Of a DNA stretch of 64,000 nucleotides, positions 7,476 to 15,997 are shown piece after piece. The position numbers were made by a program, and so were the translations under genes. The notes beneath the pieces are model-generated. The model was not told the origin of the DNA. It worked only from the letters and a program-made list of their open reading frames with translations, and made no database searches. The stretch spans positions 255,501-319,500 of the forward strand of contig NZ_CP094975.1 in NCBI RefSeq assembly GCF_023509015.1, written 5' to 3'. The stretch's first letter is position 1. Each line of letters starts with the position of its first letter. The DNA is from Pseudomonas abieticivorans. Its GTDB lineage: Bacteria > Pseudomonadota > Gammaproteobacteria > Pseudomonadales > Pseudomonadaceae.

Positions 7476-8852
7476 ATGATCTGGCAAAACTGGGCAGGTA
7501 ACGTGACTGCCACCCCCGCCGGCCTCCACACACCCGAAACGCTGGGTGCGTTGCAGGCGGTATTGGCCGACGCACGCCGCCACCAACAACAGGTGCGCGT
7601 GGTCGGCAGCGGCCACAGCTGGAGCCCCTTGGTGCAAACCGACGGGCTGCTGGTGAACCTCAAGCACTTCGCCGAACTCACCCTCGATACGGCCACTGGC
7701 GTGATCAGCCTGGGGCCTGCGGTCACGGTCGATCAGCTCGCGCAGTTCATGCTGGACAAGCAGGTATGCGTGCCCTCCAGCGTCGGCATCGGCCTGGGCG
7801 AGGCGACCATGGGCGGGGTGTTTTCCACCGGCTGCCATGGCTCTGGCATCCATACGCCCTCGGTCTCGGACTGGATCATCGGCGTAGAGCTGGTCACGGC
7901 CAACGGCGAGGTGCGCGAGTATTCGCTGGAGCGCGACGGCGCCCGCATCATGAACGCCCTGCGCCTGTCGCTGGGCCTGCTGGGCATTGTCACCCGCTTT
8001 AGCCTTCAAACCCAGCCGATGTTCAACGTGCACGTGGTGGAATGGAAAGAACCCGTCGACACGGCGCTCGCCGGGGTCAAAAGCCTGGTGCTGGACAACG
8101 ACTACGCCGAAGTCTCGTGGATGCCGTTCAACGACCGCCTGTGGCTGCAAAAGGCCAACAAGACCGACCGGCCGGTGACCCGCGAGGGTTTCGCGCCGCC
8201 CGACAACCCGTTTCGCGACCAACTGTACGAGCTGGGCAGTGCCGTGGCCCTGGACGCCCTCGAAACCAACCCGGCATTGATGCCCGACATACTGCGCGCC
8301 AGCTTCCAGATGCTGGACCCCGGCGACTACGTGGCCTCGATCACCCATTACGTGCATTGCGCCGACTACGGCTTTTTTCTGGACCGTTACCGGCTGGTGG
8401 ACATCGAGGTGGTGTTCGACATCGACGAGCAATTTGACAGCGTGCGCCGGGCCTTTGCCATTACCGCCGCCAAAGTCGATGAATGGAAAGCGCGTGGCCA
8501 GTACCCATTGAACGCCACCCTGGGCTTTCGCTTCATCCGCAACAGCGAGGCCTTGTTGTCGTCGTGCCTGGGCAATACCCACACCTGCATGGTCGAGCTG
8601 TTCAGCTACCACAAGACCCCATTGTTCGAGGAGTTTGCCGCCGACATTCTCACCGCCTGGATGGCCGAACTGCCCCGCGCGCGCACCCACTGGGCCAAGG
8701 CCTTCCAATACCTGCCGGATGCCCCGGCGACCATGAGAAAAGCCTTTGGTGGGCAGATCGAAGCGTTCTTGGCAGTGCGTGAAGAGCTGAACGTCGACCC
8801 GCACAACCTGTTCGTCAACCCCATGCTGGGCGCCATTTTCGGCATCCGCTGA
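7476..8852 (+). CDS. FAD-linked aldonolactone oxidase (D-arabinono-1,4-lactone / L-gulonolactone oxidase family)
   Basis: A 458-residue vanillyl-alcohol-oxidase-fold protein. The FAD domain has VVGSGHSWSP, whose histidine is the covalent flavin attachment site in L-gulonolactone oxidase, then GIGLGEATMGGVFSTGCHGSG. The C-terminal ALO domain ends with THWAKAF, corresponding to the HWxK active-site motif. Family members oxidise aldonolactones to ascorbate or erythroascorbate, or oxidise alditols. It is the last gene of the operon after the GMC dehydrogenase, so the two flavoenzymes may act in sequence on one sugar. A palindromic hairpin follows the stop. The precise substrate cannot be read from the sequence. 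Confidence 0.88.
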   Translation: MIWQNWAGNVTATPAGLHTPETLGALQAVLADARRHQQQVRVVGSGHSWSPLVQTDGLLVNLKHFAELTLDTATGVISLGPAVTVDQLAQFMLDKQVCVPSSVGIGLGEATMGGVFSTGCHGSGIHTPSVSDWIIGVELVTANGEVREYSLERDGARIMNALRLSLGLLGIVTRFSLQTQPMFNVHVVEWKEPVDTALAGVKSLVLDNDYAEVSWMPFNDRLWLQKANKTDRPVTREGFAPPDNPFRDQLYELGSAVALDALETNPALMPDILRASFQMLDPGDYVASITHYVHCADYGFFLDRYRLVDIEVVFDIDEQFDSVRRAFAITAAKVDEWKARGQYPLNATLGFRFIRNSEALLSSCLGNTHTCMVELFSYHKTPLFEEFAADILTAWMAELPRARTHWAKAFQYLPDAPATMRKAFGGQIEAFLAVREELNVDPHNLFVNPMLGAIFGIR

Positions 8853-8859
8853 ATCAGCC

Positions 8860-8881
8860 GGCGCGGTCATCCGACCGCGCC
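8860..8881. terminator. Bidirectional hairpin between convergent genes
   Basis: GGCGCGGTC-ATCC-GACCGCGCC is a perfect 9-bp stem with a 4-base loop. It lies between the end of the lactone oxidase gene and the end of the convergent acid phosphatase gene. There is no T-run on either side, so termination may be weak or factor-assisted. Confidence 0.6.
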
Positions 8882-8889
8882 CTCCCCCC

Positions 8890-9549
8890 TCAGTAGGTCG
8901 AATCCTGGAGCACCTCCTCCCCCAATGCGCCATTGACCGGTAACGGCAGATAGGTCGAATTGGCGGCGCGCATGATGCGCACCGGCCGAGCCCCTGCGGC
9001 ACTGGCCGAGAGGATGTCGCTGTCGGCATCGCCGTAGTAGATCTTCAAGTGGCGATCGTGAATAAAGCGCTCTTTTTGCGGCCCGGAACTGAACACCACT
9101 GGCTGCATGTCGGTGATGCCAAAGGTCTTGGCCAACAGCGCCGTGAGTTGCTCGTTGTCGGTGTGGGGCCGGCCGGTAATGAAGTAGATGCGGTCGCCGC
9201 GCTGCTGATGCAGGGCGATCAGGTGGCGGGCTGCCTGCTTGGGGATCGAGTAGCGATCGCAGCCGCCGTTCATCTCTTTCCAGAAGGCATCGTTGTGCAG
9301 GTAGGCCTCGCTGCCAGGCGAATACTTCTGTTGCCCGTAATAAAAGCAGGGGCTTGAAAACAGCACGGTGTCATCGATGTCGAAGCCCACCGCCATGGGC
9401 GGCGCCCCCGCGAGGCTGGCCTGCAGGGTGGGCACGGTCAGCCAACGGATGTTGGTGGTTGAAGCTGGGGCCACGGGGCTCGCGCAACCGGCCAGGTAAA
9501 ACGCGATGGCACCCGCCAAGGCATAAGCAGATAAACGCACGGCAATCAC
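8890..9549 (-). CDS. aphA: Class B acid phosphatase (AphA-like) with lipoprotein signal
   Basis: A HAD-superfamily phosphatase of about 219 residues. FDIDDTVLFSSP carries the nucleophilic DxDxT motif, FITGRP the second motif and YYGDADSDI the metal-binding third motif, all as in AphA. Class B enzymes are periplasmic and remove phosphate from 3'- and 5'-nucleotides. Unlike E. coli AphA, the N-terminus ends in LAGC, a lipobox, so it should be membrane-anchored. Two GTG starts are possible, 9549 and 9540; the latter has AAGAG 8 bases upstream. It sits beside an operon encoding a TonB system and a lipoprotein 5'-nucleotidase, which suggests shared nucleotide scavenging. Confidence 0.88.
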   Translation of the reverse strand: MIAVRLSAYALAGAIAFYLAGCASPVAPASTTNIRWLTVPTLQASLAGAPPMAVGFDIDDTVLFSSPCFYYGQQKYSPGSEAYLHNDAFWKEMNGGCDRYSIPKQAARHLIALHQQRGDRIYFITGRPHTDNEQLTALLAKTFGITDMQPVVFSSGPQKERFIHDRHLKIYYGDADSDILSASAAGARPVRIMRAANSTYLPLPVNGALGEEVLQDSTY

Positions 9550-9956
9550 TCTTGTCCAGGGAAAAACGTTGCCTGAGCAAAGCTTGTGCCGGGTTTAATC
9601 ACCGAGCATTAGAAAAGCGCTGGAGCCCACGTAAATCACCATCCTGACACCTACGACAGCTTCTTTGACTGCCCCGCCAAAATCCCGCAAAACGGCACCC
9701 AAGTACCAAAACAGGGCGATTCGCCTCAAAAATGCGCACAAAACACGCGTATATCTGAAAAAAAACCAATGACTCATCCGCTCCGCATCCAGATGAAAAA
9801 TATTTTATCTTTGAAATCAAACTTAAATATCTCATCTCTATCTTCATCCTGGCGTCAGCGTCAGGTTTGGCATGCTCTGTGCTGAGGCTCTGCGCAAGCA
9901 AAAACCTGAATGAGCAGTCAGGTTTCGACAGACCACCGTGAAGAGGGAGCCGAACA
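9550..9956. other. 407-bp intergenic region upstream of exbD, AT-rich, with repeated TCAGGTTT elements
   Basis: This region separates the divergent acid phosphatase and exbD genes and must hold both promoters. The stretch around 9780-9850 is much richer in A and T than the neighbouring genes. A TTGAAA hexamer is present there, but no convincing -10 partner at normal spacing could be chosen. No protein-coding frame is supported. The structured leader elements are listed separately at 9861-9925. Confidence 0.5.
9861..9925 (+). promoter_or_regulatory. Leader with mutually exclusive stems upstream of exbD
   Basis: TCAGGTTT occurs at 9861-9868 and again at 9918-9925, and its exact complement AAACCTGA lies between them at 9902-9909. 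The central element can pair with either copy, giving a small 8-bp hairpin with an 8-base loop just before the exbD ribosome site, or a larger hairpin with the upstream copy. This could be an RNA switch or, at DNA level, an operator with three half-sites. Confidence 0.42.
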
Positions 9957-10364
9957 ATGCGAATGTGGGAAGAACCCAAGAAAAAACGCCTGCACATCGA
10001 GATCATTCCGATGATCGACGTGATGATGTTCCTGCTGGTGTTTTTCGTCCTGATCAGCTTGAACGTAATCCCGGCACTGGGCATCAAGACCCAATTGCCA
10101 GGCGCCAGCCACGCGCAACAACTCAAGCCACAGAACAAGGCGATCATCACCCTGGGCCTTGATGACCACCTGCAGCTGGACGGCAAGGACTTGAACCAGG
10201 ATGCCCTGGTGACACAACTCAAGACCTTGCAGAACGACGGCGACAAGCTGGTGATCATCCTCAACAGCGACCAGGGTGTGGAAGTTGCGCGGCTGGTCTC
10301 GGTGATGGACTTGCTCAAGAGCAATGGCTTCGCCTCCGTGTCCATCGCCACCCGGAAGCTCTGA
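9957..10364 (+). CDS. exbD: Biopolymer transport protein ExbD
   Basis: A 135-residue inner-membrane protein with one N-terminal transmembrane helix after a charged start (EEPKKKRLHIEIIPMIDVMMFLLVFFVLISL). The conserved aspartate of IDVMMFLLVFF is the proton-coupling residue of the ExbD/TolR family. A periplasmic domain follows (ITLGLDDHLQLDG..., LVSVMDLLKSNGF). GAGGGAG lies at a normal distance before the ATG at 9957. Only three bases separate it from tonB, and the receptor, exbB and a nucleotidase follow. The exbD-first order with exbB on the far side of the receptor is unusual and argues for a dedicated system rather than the housekeeping one. Confidence 0.93.
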   Translation: MRMWEEPKKKRLHIEIIPMIDVMMFLLVFFVLISLNVIPALGIKTQLPGASHAQQLKPQNKAIITLGLDDHLQLDGKDLNQDALVTQLKTLQNDGDKLVIILNSDQGVEVARLVSVMDLLKSNGFASVSIATRKL

Positions 10365-10367
10365 GCC

Positions 10368-11114
10368 ATGTGGATGCTATTCAAGTCCCGCAAGGCCCTG
10401 GCCTGCTTGCCAGGGGTGTGCCTGCTGGCCGCCGCGATCCACAGTGCCCTGCACTCGGACCTCAAGATTACCCCCAAGTATGACGACAGCACGGTCGAGG
10501 TAGCCCTGATCGAACCCGAGGCGCCGCCACCGCCGCCAGAACCTGTGGCCGAGGTCGCACCGCCACCGCCGCCGCCCCCGGAGGAGGTGGCCGAGGCCAT
10601 CGAGCAAGCCCCACCGCCGCCGCCCAAGCCCAAGGTGCAAGTGCCCAAGCCGGTGCCGGTCAAACCCAAGCCAGTGGTCGCCAAGGCGGCGCCGGTAAAA
10701 CCTGCGGTCAGCGCGCCTGTACCGGCACCGCCGGCGCCGGTCGCTACCCCGGCACCGCCCGCACCCGTGGTGGCCGCCAAGCCCGCCACCCCACCGGCCA
10801 GCAACCCTGATGTGGAAAACCGCTACATCGCCCGGCTGTTGGCAGAGCTTGAAAAGTACAAGCAATACCCCCGCGGCCGGGAAGCCTCCTTGCAGCGCCC
10901 CGAAGGCAACGTGGTGGTGTGGCTGGAGATCGACCGCAGCGGCAAGGTGCTCGATTCGGGCATTGAAAAGAAGGCGACCAACATGCTGCTCAACCGCGCC
11001 GCACAAACCAGTTTGAGTCGCCTGGAGCAAGTAGTGCCCTTCCCCGAACACTCGTTCTCGGGCAAGGACAAGTACCGATTCAGCGCAACGCTTGTGTACA
11101 ACCTGGACAACTAA
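10368..11114 (+). CDS. tonB: TonB energy transducer
   Basis: A 248-residue protein with a short N-terminal hydrophobic anchor. A long proline-rich spacer of EPEAPPPPPEP, PPPPPPPEE and KPKP/PAPPAPV repeats (about residues 45-145) spans the periplasm. The C-terminal TonB domain includes YKQYPRGREASLQRPEGNVVVWLEIDRSGKVLDSGIEK and ends in VVPFPEHSFSGKDKYRF. It couples the proton motive force, through ExbB-ExbD, to an outer-membrane receptor. It lies three bases after exbD and 42 bases before the receptor gene, so it most likely serves that receptor. Confidence 0.92.
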   Translation: MWMLFKSRKALACLPGVCLLAAAIHSALHSDLKITPKYDDSTVEVALIEPEAPPPPPEPVAEVAPPPPPPPEEVAEAIEQAPPPPPKPKVQVPKPVPVKPKPVVAKAAPVKPAVSAPVPAPPAPVATPAPPAPVVAAKPATPPASNPDVENRYIARLLAELEKYKQYPRGREASLQRPEGNVVVWLEIDRSGKVLDSGIEKKATNMLLNRAAQTSLSRLEQVVPFPEHSFSGKDKYRFSATLVYNLDN

Positions 11115-11156
11115 AAAACATAACGACTGCACACTTAAACCGTAGGGGATCACGTT

Positions 11157-13392
11157 TTGAAACTTAATAGTTTGTTTGTAGCGCTACTGACCGTGGGGGT
11201 CGGCGGCTGGACAGTTGCAGCGTTTGCCGATGACACGATGGACATTGGTAATGTCAAGGTCACCGGGCAAAGCCTGGGCGGCGGGCACATGGTGGAAGAA
11301 GACAGCGCCAAGGCGCGCTCCACCGTGACCAAGGAAGCCATGGATGAAATGTCCGGCACCGCCAACGCCATCGATAAACTCAAATACACCCCGGGCATCA
11401 ACGTTTCCACCACCGACTCCACCGGTTTGAGCGGCACCAACTTCACCATGCGCGGGATGAACTCCGACCAGGTGGGTGTTTCTGCCGACGGCATCCCGCT
11501 CAACGACTCGGGTAACTATGCGATCTTCCCCAACCAGCTGGGCGACCCGGAAAACCTGGGCGAAGTCTTCGTTACCCAAGGTTCTTCCGAGGCCGATGGC
11601 CCGCACATCGGCTCCAGCGGCGGCAACATCGGCCTGGTGACCCTGCGCCCGGAAAAAGACTTTGGCGTGTTCCTCAAGCAGACCGTGGGCAGCAACAACT
11701 TGCGCAAGAGCTTTGCGCGGATCAACACCGGCGACCTGGGCGGCTTCAAAAGTTGGCTGTCGGCGTCCCACACCGAAGGTGACAAGTGGCGCGGTTCGGG
11801 CTCGCTGCGCGCCGATAAAGTGGAATGGAACACACTGTTCGAAGACGGCAACGGCAACTCCACCAACTTGATTGCCAAGTACAGCCGCCAAGAAGGCTAC
11901 AACTACAATAACCTGAGCAAGGCGCAGTTCGATGCCGACCCGCGTGCCGATTACTCGAAAACGCCCATCTATAAAAGTGGCCAGTTATCGCAGTACTACA
12001 AACTGAACCGCAACAACTTCGAAAACTTTACCGCCTCGCTTACCCAGCGTTTTCAATTGCGCGACGACCTGATGCTGACCGTGGCTCCGTATTATTACTG
12101 GGGGGCTGGCGGCAGTTTCAGTAGCCAAACCGCATCGGGGTTGTCCAGCACCTCTTCGCAGGCCGGCAACTATGACCTGAGGGGCCTGGCCTACAAGACG
12201 TATTACAAGCCGTCCTGGACCGAAACCTGGCGTTCGGGCATCACCACCAAGGCCAAGTGGGACATCAACGAGGCACACAGCCTGGACGTCGGCTACTGGT
12301 ACGAAAAAGCCCGTCAACGCCAAACCCAGCCGTTTATCAACATCAACCCCGACGGCACGCCGGCCAGTGTCTGGGCCGATTACAACGGCGCCGACCAGGT
12401 GGTGGACAACAACGGCAAGACGGTCCAGGGCCGCCATTACTACACCGAAACACCGGCGCAAAAACTCTGGCTGCAGGACACCTGGACCGTGACCCCGGAC
12501 TGGACCGTCACCGGGGGCACCGCCTACCAGTACGTGGAGCGCAACGGCGACAACCTGGGCAGCCTGTATGACGTGGCAGAAAAGCGTGACGCCAGATACC
12601 ACCAGTTCCTGCCCAACCTGAGCGTGCGCTACCAGATCAACGACCGTAACCAGGCCTTCTACAACGTCACGCGCAACATGCGCACCCCGTCCAACTACGT
12701 GCTGTACGACACTGCCGAGTCCATCAGCCTGGCCCCCGAGCTCAGCTGGAACCAGGAACTGGGCTGGCGCTACACCGACAAGAACACGGCCTTGAGCGCG
12801 ACCCTGTTTCACATCGCCTTCAAAGACCGCCAACTGTCGACCACCAACACCGATGGCGACTACGAGATGATCAACGTCGGCACCGTGGTCAACCAGGGCC
12901 TGGAGCTGGAGTGGAGTGGCCTGCTGCCCCACAACTTCAATTACTACACCTCGTACACCTACACCGACTCCACGCAAAAAGACGACATCGTGTCCAAGAA
13001 CGTGGAGCCTGCCAACCGCTGGCAAACAGTTGGCCAACGTACCCAAAACCATGTTCAACGCCAGCATCGGCTATGACGACAAGCGCTACTACGGCAACGT
13101 CGCGGGCAAGTACGTGGGCAGCTTCTACGGCGACCTGACCAACGACGAGAAGATCTCTGGCCGCACCGTGTTCGACCTCAATGCCGGTATCTACCTGCCG
13201 GTGGACAAAAAGGTCATCAAAACGGCCACCGTGCGCTTCTCGCTGCTCAACGTGTTCAACAAGGAATACCTGTCGTCGGCCAATACCGTGGCGTTCAACG
13301 CCACGGCGGTGAATGGCCTGGCGGCGAGCACGCCTTATTACAACGTCGGTGAAGAACGCACCGCGATGGTTTCTTTCGAAGTTGGATTCTGA
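11157..13392 (+). pseudogene. TonB-dependent outer-membrane receptor, interrupted by a frameshift
   Basis: The frame from the TTG start at 11157 (GGGGA 8 bases upstream) gives a Sec signal peptide ending near AAFADD, a plug domain and most of a beta barrel. It runs normally to VEPAN at 13016. A net +1 base in 13017-13020 then moves it out of frame and it stops at 13076. The other frame continues from 13021 with GKQLANVPKTMFNASIGYDD and ends in ...EERTAMVSFEVGF at 13392, a proper receptor C-terminus. Joined, it would be about 744 residues. As sequenced, the last barrel strands are lost and insertion in the outer membrane should fail. The position between tonB and exbB implies a dedicated receptor; the ligand is unknown. 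A sequencing error is possible. Confidence 0.85.
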
Positions 13393-13398
13393 CCCGCA

Positions 13399-13420
13399 GC
13401 CGGCGGCAATGGCCGCCGGC
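13399..13420 (+). terminator. Hairpin between the receptor and exbB
   Basis: GCCGGCGGC-AATG-GCCGCCGGC is a perfect 9-bp stem. No T-run follows, so it is more likely an mRNA-stabilising or partial-termination element that lowers exbB expression relative to the receptor than a full terminator. Confidence 0.5.
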
Positions 13421-13441
13421 ACCCCCTAAAGGATGCCCCCG

Positions 13442-14086
13442 ATGAACATGAATCTGCTCCACGACCTGACCTTCTACGTCATGTATGGCGCCGCCGCACT
13501 GGCCGCCTTTGTAGTGGTTGAACGCTGTATTTTCTTCAGTTACTCCTTGCGCCGCGCGCGCAAGCTGTTGCCCGCGCTCAATGCCCGCACCCGCAGCGTT
13601 GCCGACCTGCCGGCCGAGCTCACCGCACGCGACAGCCTGCCGCTGCAGTTGCTCGACCAGTTGTACGAGGGCCGTCGCCAGTTGAGTTCGCACCAAGAAC
13701 TGGAAGACCTGGGCCAAGCCATTTACATCGAACTGCGCGGCAAACTGTCACGCAGCCTGTGGATTTTGGAAGCGGTGGTCGCAGGTGCCCCGCTGCTGGG
13801 CTTGTTGGGCACCATCATGGGCATCATCGACACCTTCAAGGCCTTGGCCGAAGCCGGCGTCTCGGACCCGGGCGAAGTCTCACGCGGCATCGGCACGGCG
13901 CTCTATGCCACAGCCTTGGGTATCTCCATCGCGCTGGTAGGCCTGGTGTTCAACAGCCACCTGCAAGACCGCCTGGAACTGATCACCGACCACCTGAAAA
14001 TGCTGCTGTTGCGGGCAGGCCTGGGTACCCGTTACGTGCACGCGAGCGACGCCCCTGTCGCCGCCAGCCAGCCGCGCATTGCCTGA
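13442..14086 (+). CDS. exbB: Biopolymer transport protein ExbB (MotA/TolQ/ExbB family)
   Basis: A polytopic inner-membrane protein of 214 residues that forms the proton channel with ExbD. It shows an N-terminal transmembrane helix (FYVMYGAAALAAFVVVERCIFF) and the family core APLLGLLGTIMGIIDTFKAL...GIGTALYATALGISIALVGLVFN. AAAGGA at 13428-13433 is 8 bases from the ATG at 13442, which is preferred over the ATG at 13433 because that one overlaps the ribosome site. The gene follows the receptor by 50 bases and precedes the nucleotidase by 18, completing a five-gene transport unit. Confidence 0.93.
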   Translation: MNMNLLHDLTFYVMYGAAALAAFVVVERCIFFSYSLRRARKLLPALNARTRSVADLPAELTARDSLPLQLLDQLYEGRRQLSSHQELEDLGQAIYIELRGKLSRSLWILEAVVAGAPLLGLLGTIMGIIDTFKALAEAGVSDPGEVSRGIGTALYATALGISIALVGLVFNSHLQDRLELITDHLKMLLLRAGLGTRYVHASDAPVAASQPRIA

Positions 14087-14104
14087 TCAAGAAAAGGAGT
14101 TTTC

Positions 14105-15832
14105 ATGTCATCTCTTTTGTTTGCCCTGCGCCGCGCCTGCCTGCTGGCGCCCACCGCGCTGGTGCTGGGTGCCTGCAGCCACGCCGTTGCGCCGCCCGCC
14201 ACGGTGCAGGTCAACATTGCCGCGGTCAATGACTTCCACGGCAACCTGCTGGCCACCCCCCTGAGCTATCCAGACCCCAGCGCCCCCAAGGGCAAGGTGG
14301 TGATGAAAGCCGGCGGCATTGATGCCTTGAGCGGCGTGGTCGCCCAACTGCGCCAGCAAGACCCTAACCTGGTGCTGATCGGTGCCGGCGACATGATCGG
14401 CGGCAGCCCGCCCATCTCCTCGATGTGGGCGGACGAACCGACCTTGCAGGCCCTGGGCTTGCTGGGGATGAAGTTCAGCACGGTGGGCAACCATGAACTG
14501 GACCAGGGCACCTCAGAGCTGCAACGCCAGATCCACGGCGGCTGCGACTCGCCACGCCCGGACAAGGCCTGCCAGTTCGACAAAACCTACAGCGGCGCGG
14601 GCTTCCCCTACATCGCCGCCAACCTGATCGACACGCACACCGGCAAACCGCTGTTCGCGCCGTACCAGATCGAGCAGGTCAACGGCGTCAAGGTCGCCTT
14701 CGTCGGCGCCGTGCTGCGTGACGTGGCGTCGGTGGTCAGCAACAAAAGCATGCAGGGCTTGAGTACCACCGACGAAGCCTTGGCCATCAACGCGCAGTTG
14801 CCGGCGTTGCATGAGCAAGGCGTCGATGCCGTGGTGGCGGTCATTCACCAAGGCGGGGAAACCCCGGAACGCTTCGACCAGGCCGATTGCAGCCAGCTGA
14901 CGGGCGACATCGTCGACGTGGCCCAGCGCCTGGCACCGGAAATCAAGGTGGTCATCACCGCGCACACCCACCAGGGCTACCTGTGCCAGGTAGGCGACAA
15001 GTTGGTGACCCAAGGGGCTTCCTACGGGCGCCTGCTGACCTACGTGACCCTGACCATCGACCCGGCCAAGCACCAGTTGCTGGGCGCCAAGGCGCGCAAC
15101 ATTGTCGTCGACCCCAAGCTTTACAAGCCGATGCCGCAAATCGCCGCTTTGCAGGCCCAGGTCGAACAACGTAGCCAGGCCCTGTTGGGCAAACCGGTAG
15201 CGCGCATCGCGACACGGGAATTGACCCGCCACCTGAGCCCCGCCGGCGAGTCGGCCATGGGCGACCTGGTCGCCGACGGCCAACTGGCCGCCACCCGCAG
15301 CCTGGGCGCGCAGGTGGCGTTCACCAACCTGGGCGGGATTCGTACGGACCTGATCCTGGAGCCTGGGCAAGCTCAATTGACCTTTGGCCAGGTGGCCAGC
15401 GTGCAACCGTTCAACAACACGCTGAACATCCTGACCCTGACCGGCGCCCAAATCCATGAGTTGATCGAGCAGCAGTGGCAAAGCGGGAGCATGGGCTTCT
15501 ACCCCTTGCAACCCTCCTCTTCACTGCGCTACCGCTGGGATGCCTCGCGGCCGGCCGGGCAGCGCGTCATCGCGCAAAGCCTGACCATCGACGGCAAACC
15601 GGTGCTGGCCAACCAGACCTACCAAGTCACCGTGAACTCGTTCATGGCCGAAGGCGGCGACAATTTCAGCGTATTGGCAAAGACCAGCAAACGCCTGGAC
15701 ACCGGCCTCAACGACCTGGAAGCACTGATCGGTTACCTCCAAGCCCAGGATAAAGCCGGCACGCCAGCCGGTGTGGCCGGTGCCCCGCGCATCCAGCGCG
15801 ACGGCCAGGCCCTGAGCGCCGCGCAACCCTGA
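14105..15832 (+). CDS. Bifunctional metallophosphatase/5'-nucleotidase, lipoprotein (UshA-like)
   Basis: A 575-residue two-domain phosphoesterase. The signal peptide ends in LVLGAC, a lipobox, so it is anchored to a membrane. The N-terminal calcineurin-like domain has the metal ligands in VNDFHGN, GAGDMIGGSPP, GNHELDQG and TAHTHQGYLC. The C-terminal 5'-nucleotidase domain carries FTNLGGIRTDL and the substrate-stacking region VNSFMAEGGDNFSVL. It should hydrolyse 5'-nucleotides or related phosphate esters in the periplasm or at the cell surface. As last gene of the exbD-tonB-receptor-exbB operon it may supply or process the receptor's ligand. A terminator-like hairpin follows. Confidence 0.9.
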   Translation: MSSLLFALRRACLLAPTALVLGACSHAVAPPATVQVNIAAVNDFHGNLLATPLSYPDPSAPKGKVVMKAGGIDALSGVVAQLRQQDPNLVLIGAGDMIGGSPPISSMWADEPTLQALGLLGMKFSTVGNHELDQGTSELQRQIHGGCDSPRPDKACQFDKTYSGAGFPYIAANLIDTHTGKPLFAPYQIEQVNGVKVAFVGAVLRDVASVVSNKSMQGLSTTDEALAINAQLPALHEQGVDAVVAVIHQGGETPERFDQADCSQLTGDIVDVAQRLAPEIKVVITAHTHQGYLCQVGDKLVTQGASYGRLLTYVTLTIDPAKHQLLGAKARNIVVDPKLYKPMPQIAALQAQVEQRSQALLGKPVARIATRELTRHLSPAGESAMGDLVADGQLAATRSLGAQVAFTNLGGIRTDLILEPGQAQLTFGQVASVQPFNNTLNILTLTGAQIHELIEQQWQSGSMGFYPLQPSSSLRYRWDASRPAGQRVIAQSLTIDGKPVLANQTYQVTVNSFMAEGGDNFSVLAKTSKRLDTGLNDLEALIGYLQAQDKAGTPAGVAGAPRIQRDGQALSAAQP

Positions 15833-15878
15833 TACCGCTTTGCCCGCCTCGGCCAGCGCTTGGCCGGGGCACTCTGGC

Positions 15879-15905
15879 GCCGCCGAGCTCCCAAGGCGGC
15901 CTTTT
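15879..15905 (+). terminator. Rho-independent terminator of the TonB/5'-nucleotidase operon
   Basis: GCCGCC (15879-15884) pairs with GGCGGC (15895-15900) over a 10-base loop and is followed by CTTTTCTTCT. It lies about 45 bases after the nucleotidase stop. Confidence 0.65.
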
Positions 15906-15997
15906 CTTCTCGCTGACGCTAGAATGGCAACAGGGTCTGCCGCGCTTATTGCCCGGCGGCGGCCTGCCCCCTCCCCCGCGTCACAATCAGGCAAGCG

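Noticed and set aside
9654..9672. Possible Pho box upstream of exbD (two GACA elements)
   Set aside because: The repeats are 9 bases apart instead of the 11 of a Pho box and the half-sites match poorly.
9599..10804. 401-codon minus-strand frame over exbD and tonB
   Set aside because: Gly/Ala/Thr-rich translation is the complement of the proline-rich TonB spacer.
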